NCBI GenBank assembly: GCA_958298945.1
Contig: OY282605.1
Location: 31,970,811-32,034,810 of the forward strand
Direction of reading: 5' to 3'
Length of the DNA: 64,000 bases
Origin: Atherix ibis
Lineage: Eukaryota; Arthropoda; Insecta; Diptera; Athericidae
The notes under the pieces were generated by a model. The model ran no database searches. It saw nothing but the letters and a program-made list of their open reading frames with translations, and was not told the origin of the DNA. The position numbers and the translations under genes were made by a program. Numbering within the stretch: position 1 is the stretch's first letter; every line of letters starts with the position of its first letter. Positions 58,481 through 64,000 of the stretch are shown here, piece after piece.

Positions 58481-59247
58481 TTAGGACACGCTATATTTTT
58501 TTTCAGTTGTAAAAACTTATATTGAAATACTGCTTTTAAAAGACAAAGTAGAGCATATTGATAGTGAAATATTTACATTTAATATTTATGGTAATGTAAT
58601 TATGTAAGAAATATTGAAAAGCTAAGATAAAATTGACGCTCTTTTAAAATTTCATAATACACCAAATTTTTGCAATTGTGATCATTTTGAACGTTACTAG
58701 AAAAAATTTTTCTTCATAATAATTTTATTAGTTTTTTGTATGATTTCTACACATTGTAATGCTATTTTTTTAAGAGTTATTTTAATATAAATTATGGTAT
58801 TGAAACGCAGAGGACTTCAAACAAACGATTCTATTTTCTTTAAGTCAATTTCAATTAGAAAAAAGAACACTATGAAATTAATACAAATATCTGCATGTGA
58901 AATATTCTTACAAAATAAACATATGCAAATGGAATATATTGATTAGTTTGCTTAGAATAAACACTTCACTATGCGAATATGTATCTGTTGACCAAAATTG
59001 GTCAGTTTGAGTAAATTCCACAAAAGCTTTATCATGTTGCATGGCATCAAGAGTTTCATGTTAACAAGATTCTGGACAAGTGTCTATTTTCTACTTCAAT
59101 AGTTATGGTTTATTAGAATCTAGGTTAAGAAAGCTATTTACAGTTTACTCATAGATATGTGACTATTCAATAGATTTAACTATAAATTTGGAATATATTT
59201 TACTTTAAGAACAATTGTTATGATAGCTTTGGTGATAGTATTGTTCG
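58481..59247. other. AT-rich DNA, nothing identified
   Basis: No feature could be supported. Confidence 0.5.
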
Positions 59248-59532
59248 TTACCTAAAATTTAAATAGGTGACACACAAATCAGCAAGACTATGCATGGAGT
59301 TTTCGGTCAGTTTTAGTGCCTGTGGCAGTACTACTTGCAGAAAATTCCATGATTCGATGACGCTTCTTCGAATGAAATGCGAAACCGATCGTACAATCGT
59401 ACGATACGAAGAGAACACGAAGAAGCCGGCATTATGAGGATGAGATGAATTTATACGAGGATTGAGTATTCGGCCGTGTAGATGACTAGACGTGATACCA
59501 CGACTTGCTGGTTTAGTTTTTTTAGAAACCAA
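59248..59532 (-). pseudogene. Possible LINE ORF2 C-terminal end
   Basis: A 94-codon minus-strand frame reads SSYRTIVRSVSHFIRRSVIE, SWNFLQVVLPQAL. This resembles the terminal 'R...SHSFIRRTxxLWNSLPxxVFP' block of many insect LINE polymerases, with LW replaced by SW. Nothing upstream on that strand confirms the polymerase. A repeat shared with 28225-28335 lies 150-250 bp to the right, on the other strand. The assignment is weak. Confidence 0.4.
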
Positions 59533-59639
59533 ACATTTAAATTGAAATTATAATGAATCTTAACTAATTAGATATTTTTATTTAGGGCTCCTCCTCCGGT
59601 ACAGGTATCCGATCCTACATTCATGAGTACATTTAAGAT

Positions 59640-59800
59640 GTGAAAAGGGAGAGATTATCAAATGAAAGGGCACCCCAGAATTATGGAGTGCCAAAGGGAA
59701 GATTTTGTGAAAAGATCAGGGACTTAACAATTAAGTCTCTCCCATCAACGTCGACGGTCGGCTTCACCCTTTTCCATTATAGTTTTAGTTTTTTTCCACT
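59640..59800 (+). repeat. Repeat shared with 28225-28335
   Basis: CTTAACAATTAAGTCTCTCC, CAACGTCGACGGTCGGCTTC and a CCCTTTTCCATT stretch match the reverse complement of 28225-28310. Two copies in the window; probably a retroelement non-coding region. Confidence 0.55.
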
Positions 59801-59881
59801 TCTGGTTTCGATTTTTTTTTGCACCATTCTTTATTTGTTTTTGTTTATAAAAATAATTTTATTCTTCTCAACTTTTATATA

Positions 59882-61066
59882 CAGTTTTTCAATAAGAGTA
59901 ATATGATTTCTAAGTGACGTTTCGACCACTTGTAATATGTCATGATCTGTATTTTTTTAAAATTGTATTCAGTAATATTTACAATTTTATCATGGAGAGA
60001 AATACGTAAGAACAACGTTTACAAATTATTCAATTTTATTATCAAAATAATCGTTCTCCAATTGCAACTTTTCGTGCGCTTTTACCATTTTATGGTCGTA
60101 ATAATCGTCCAACTGTGCTCGCTACTCGTCGAATTGTTAAAAATTTCGAGCGTACATTTTTTTTACATAATTTTCAAGTGCCAATAAGACAAAGAACCGC
60201 CCGAAGTAATGAAAATATTGCTGTCGTTCAGGCAAGTGTTGCTGAAAACCGCAATTTGTTGATTCCAAGACGTTCTCAAGAATTGGGACTGTGTGAAACT
60301 ACAACCTGGCGAATTTTGTGAAAGGATTTGGGCTTGCATCCGTATAAAATTGTTATCACTCAAGAACTGAAGCCATTGGACCACCGTAAACGTCATGAAT
60401 TTGCTGATTTTGTTTTGGAACAACTTGAAAACAATAACGATTTTTTTAAGAAAATCATCTTCTTCGATGAGGCTCACTTTCATCTGAGTGGTGAGGTAAA
60501 TAAACAAAACTATCGATTCTGGTTCGAAGAAAATACACAAATTATTTATGAACACCCGTTACATTCACCTAAATTGACAGTTTAGGTAAAAAATCCAACT
60601 TTTTATGGCCGAAATTGGAAGAAGTTGATCTTGACAACATCTGGTTCCAACAAGACGGGGCTGCGTGCCACAAAGCACGTGCAACAACCGAATTATTTCG
60701 AGAAAAGTTTGGAGATTCGTTATTTCAAGAAATTGCCTCCAAGAAATTGTGATTTAACACCATTAGACTATTTCTTGTTGGGTTATTTGAAGTCATTGGT
60801 CTTTACCAATAAACCAGATTCTCTTCAAGCTTTAGAAGTTAATATTGAACGTGCTATTCATGACATACGACTTGATTTAGTGGAAAAAGTGCTCGAAAAT
60901 TGGGTTCATTGAATTCGTTCCTGCAAAAGAAGTTGTGGGGGCCATTTGAATGACGTTTTATTCAGAACTTAATTGTATTGATTGTACTTCACATTACATA
61001 AAAAACATTTGATTTTCCTTAACAATTAGTGTGAAGAAATCATATCACTCTTATTCGAAAACCCTT
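59882..61066 (+). mobile_element. DD41D-type element with both terminal repeats
   Basis: The element is 1185 bp, flanked by TA (59880-59881, 61067-61068). The left end (TTTTTCAATAAGAGTAATAT) and the right end (reverse complement of ATATCACTCTTATTCGAAAA) form an imperfect inverted repeat of about 25 bp. The element holds one broken transposase (next entry). It is the only copy of this class in the window for which both ends could be placed. Confidence 0.82.
59992..60912 (+). pseudogene. DD41D-type transposase, moderately decayed
   Basis: From ATG 59992: MERNT, then TAA at codon 6, then EQRLQIIQFYYQNNRSPIAT, RALLPFYGRNNRPTV, PIRQRTARSNENIAVVQASV and LGLCETTTWRIL (helix-turn-helix end, followed by TGA). 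YKIVITQELKPLDHRKRHEF and FFDEAHFHLSGEVNKQNYRF (first catalytic D) follow. A deletion removes the 'WCALWAGG..GPYFF' segment. FQQDGAACHKARATTE (second D), PPRNCDLTPLDYFLLGYLKS (third D) and VEKVLENW close the protein. The second and third D lie 122 bases apart, close to the 41-residue spacing of this class. I infer the class (rosa/VS-like DD41D) from recalled motif patterns. Confidence 0.83.
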
Positions 61067-62339
61067 TACTTCCTATTCCCTTCCCAATGCCTGGATGGTA
61101 TTTTTTTCTAGTTTCTTTTTTTCCTTTTTTTGCATCTTCTTTCTTTCTTCTTTCTTCTTCTTCCCCTCCCATGGATAAATTAATACCATTTTGTTGTTAT
61201 AATGGGTATGAGAGCACCACTTTGCACACATTTCGGAACCCCCCTTCCTCGGCATTCTATGTCTAAAGCTAGTGGAGCAGGGTAAAGATCTGTCTGTGTA
61301 TGGTCGTCACTGGCTATACTCCTGCTGAACTAAACGTTCATTTAACAATCCAAATTTTAATACCTTTCTCTTCCTATGCAACACTCAGGAATTTCATGGG
61401 AGATCCCATAAATTGCCATAACATTTTTCCTATCATATCCTTTATATTAAATACGAAAACTTAATTTTAATATATTTTAAAATATTATAAAATCAAACTA
61501 AAACTATTCCATTTATAAAAAAGAACTGCAATATTTTATATTTTTTTATTCTTCTCTTTGGATTGATTATAAAAATTGTAATAGTCTTAATGTGCCCAGT
61601 TAAATTGTGCTCGTATTTTAATTGTTGTTAAGTACTATTTTTACTAATTCTCTTTAAAATTCAGACTTTCATAACTTTCTACAATACCTCCTTGTTGAAA
61701 TACTTTTTATGGCTAGACAGTTATTGAAACAGTTTAATTGCACAATTCACAATGCCATTTGGTTGAAAAATATCCAGTATGTCTTAGAGAGCATCAAATT
61801 ATGCTGTGCTGGCATTTAGTAGAAACAATGGTTTCGTTATTACAGATGAATTCAACTGTAATTAAAATTTTCAATTTTATGCAAAGTAAAATATTCAAAT
61901 TATGTAAATTAATATTTTTCCAGTTGAAGAAATTTTTAAAAAGTTACTCTAAATTTGATAGGAAGACATTTTTAAAGGTGGTTTTTGCTAAAACTATTCA
62001 TTTTTTACTTTAACATTCAAATATTAATAAAAAAAAATTTTAAAAATATCTTTTATGAGAAAATTAAGATATATAACGTATTTTTTAAAAAGGCAAATTC
62101 TGAAATCTCTTTTTAACAACTTTAAATTCTATTATAAAAATTGTAGCAGCTGATTATCCATTTTATGGTTTAAAAAATATAACTTTGTTATTTAGCAGCA
62201 ATTAATAATATAAACTATTTAAGATAATATTAGTAACAATTAAATTTAGCCATTTTATAGTAAAGATTATTTAATTACACACGAAAAAATTGTAAGATTT
62301 TCCTACTCAAATCGTAATTCTGCCGTAGCCACTTTTTTA
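61067..62339. other. AT-rich DNA with a polypyrimidine tract
   Basis: A C/T-rich stretch runs from about 61105 to 61172. The adjoining 61175-61330 is richer in GC but matches nothing I know. No gene is supported. Confidence 0.5.
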
Positions 62340-63020
62340 ACAAAAATTAAAAATAGGATTGACTAGATATATATCCATAAATCTACACCAAAAGGCAATA
62401 GCGCTCTATCTGGTATCCCTCAGGGTAGCCATCTTAGTCCTATTTGTTTTATTTTATCTATTACAGGTATTGTTAAACTAATCAATTACTCTGAAATTAT
62501 TATCTATACAGATGACATAAACTATTATATATATTTTTCCACAAATCTATATCAACCGGCATTAAAGGTCATCCTGGTATTCCTCAGGGTAGCCGTCTTG
62601 CTCCCATACATTTAATTCTTGTTAAACTAATTAATCACACTAAAATTTTTATCTATGCAGATTTTTATGTATAAAAGAATATTAATCTTATTAAATAGGA
62701 TTTATTATATTCTTTTACAATTGGTTTATTTCAAATGGCCTGTTATTAAACCTAAAAAAATTTGAAGTTATGACACTTTTTTTAGAGCCTTTAGCCTTCG
62801 CACTTTTATTTATATACAAAATGAGCTATTAATAAACGTGTTTAATTTAGATTTTGTAAAGCTTTGGTCAAGGGAACTATCAAGTATAAATATTGTACCT
62901 CCGTACAGTTAAAATCCGCGTTAGTTAGACCAATTTTTAAGTAGGCATCTATAGTTTGAGCACCCATTTGAACTTGATGCAAGATAACCGAGTATTTATT
63001 ATTTTAACCTCAAAGAGGTA
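62340..63020 (+). pseudogene. LINE reverse-transcriptase relic with duplicated motif-B/YADD block
   Basis: The plus strand encodes ALSGIPQGSHLSPICFIL and IIIYTDDIN at about 62400-62520. About 166 bp later a second, diverged version follows: HPGIPQGSRLAPIHLIL and FIYADFYV. Downstream the polymerase order continues once: WFISNGLLLNLKKFEVMTLF, then SALVRPIF and ASIVWAPI (thumb region). The polymerase motifs are clear but Asp residues are altered (YTDD, YADF) and stops abound. The 'PQGSHLSP' style differs from the jockey-like copies above, indicating another LINE lineage. Confidence 0.68.
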
Positions 63021-63083
63021 AACCATATATGTATATTATTTTAAACTAATTGGTGCCAAAAGCTACCCACCACACCAAATATA

Positions 63084-64000
63084 AGGTGTAGTATAAAGTA
63101 ATCCATTATTTTGCCAATAGATGGCTTTAGGAGTCTGTATCTCCCGTTTTAAAAGTGCGATCGGGTTGCACTAGATGGCGTTAAGAAGATAAGATTTTGT
63201 ACAAAAAAGCTTCTTATACAGTTTTGTGATTACTTGACTCAGTATTTTTTTTAGCACGCGTCAAAGATGGACACCAACAAAAAGAAAATACGCCATATTT
63301 TACAGTTTTTCTTCGATAAAGGCGAAAACGCAAGCCAGACAGCTGAAAATGTGAATAGTGTTTATGGTCCTGATACTGTCAATGCGCAATTTTGGTTTCG
63401 TCGATTCCGTTCCGGTAATTTTGATGTCAAAGATGCACCACGCTCTGGAAGGCCAATTATCGAAAATGTCGATAAAATAATGGAAATCGTCGAGTCCGAC
63501 CGTCACGTAAGCACTGTTTCGATTGCTCAGTAGCTAAACATTGCACAAACATTTTTTGGAACCACTTAAATAAGGTTGGATACAAAAAGAAGCTCGATGT
63601 ATGGGTGCCACACGAGTTATCGCAAAAAAACCTCATGGACCGAATTTCCATCTGCGATTCGCTGCTGAATCGCAACAATATCGATCTATTTCTGAAGCGG
63701 ATGTTTACTGGTGATGAAAAGTGGATCACTTACGACAACGTCAAGCGACAACGGTCGTGGTCAAATCGCGGTCAACCGGCGCAAACGGTGGTCAAGCCAG
63801 GATTGACAGCCAGGAAGGTTTTGCTGTGTGTTTGGTGGGACTGGCAGGGAATCATCTACTATGAGCGGCTCCCCTACGGCCGAACTGTTAATTCAGACCT
63901 GTACTGTCAGCAATTGGACAATCTGAAAGAAGCAATCGTCCAGAAGCGGCCAGCTTTGGCCAATAGGAGAGGAATTGTGTTCCATCAGGCCGCATACATC
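63084..64000 (+). mobile_element. Mariner family E, cut by the window edge
   Basis: A putative left end, AGGTGTAGTATAAAGTAATC, follows TA at 63082-63083. A leader of about 180 bp precedes the transposase. Only the left part lies in the window, so the right terminal repeat is not available and the left boundary is an inference. Confidence 0.7.
63267..64000 (+). pseudogene. Mariner E transposase, partial and broken
   Basis: From ATG 63267: MDTNKKKIRHILQFFFDKGE, NASQTAENVNSVYG, FWFRRFRSGNFDVKDAPRSG and RPIIENVDKI, then a TAG at 63531-63533 after SIAQ. Further on, in shifted frames: YKKKLDVWVPHELSQKN, ICDSLLNRNNIDLFLKR, FTGDEKWITYDNVKRQRSW (D1), KVLLCVWWDWQGIIYYERLP and NSDLYCQQLDNLKEAIVQKR. It ends at IVFHQ just before D2 at the window edge. 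One stop and at least one frameshift already make it a pseudogene. It is related to mariner B but clearly distinct. Confidence 0.88.

Noticed and set aside
63267..63533. Intact 88-codon host gene
   Set aside because: The sequence continues in other frames as a mariner transposase; the frame is its N-terminal part ended by a nonsense change.

Overview
The window looks like a gene-poor, strongly AT-rich stretch of an insect-type nuclear genome. Evidence for this is the intron-like signals, poly-A-tailed non-LTR retrotransposons, a ~180-bp satellite array and many mariner-class DNA transposons. No bacterial, organellar or viral gene organisation is visible. I cannot name the species. The only convincing host coding sequence is one first-exon-like ORF at 9883-10557 (225 codons, no recognised family). 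A 44-codon candidate exon lies on the other strand at 10904-11035, and there are a few weaker candidates.

Layout. 1-466: microsatellite. 3.06-3.74 kb: decayed DD41D-type transposase. 4.05-5.2 kb: LINE fragment interrupted by a mariner, then a tRNA-like SINE-head candidate. 6.0-8.2 kb: ~180-bp satellite. 9.2-11.0 kb: unidentified coding relic, host exon and opposite-strand exon candidate. 13.1-15.1 kb: minus-strand jockey-like LINE with a mariner inside it and its reverse-transcriptase motif-B block expanded into a minisatellite. 18.7-19.8 kb: rearranged mariner between direct repeats. 23.2-25.8 kb: mariner nested in a second mariner, itself in LINE sequence. 28.2-30.8 kb: DD41D relic carrying an 83-bp LINE tail, then another mariner. 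33.3-35.5 kb: 5'-truncated jockey-like LINE with a poly-A tail. 37.7-39.0 kb: near full-length mariner. 42.1-44.4 kb: unidentified relic, two mariners and a LINE end. 46.0-49.9 kb: two copies of another mariner, one at the end of a DD41D relic. 51.2-53.1 kb: acidic candidate exon, and a mariner inside a DD41D relic. 54.0-55.8 kb: Himar1-like (irritans-type) mariner interrupted by a LINE with a perfect 12-bp target-site duplication. 57.8-61.1 kb: two DD41D-type relics. 62.3-63.0 kb: tandemly duplicated LINE RT relic. 63.08 kb to the edge: another mariner.

The main theme is layered insertion. At least five mariner families or types are present: A, nine copies; B; C, Himar1-like; D, two copies; E, at the right edge. 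There are also a DD41D-type family and at least three LINE lineages. Family A contains internally deleted copies that share exact junctions, and a second group with a shared inversion junction that would give an element with the 5' end at both ends. No transposase in the window appears intact. I found no evidence for a new functional system; the most unusual signals are structural: transposon-derived minisatellite, shared-deletion mariner subfamilies, a fold-back mariner derivative and very small insertions with identifiable target duplications.
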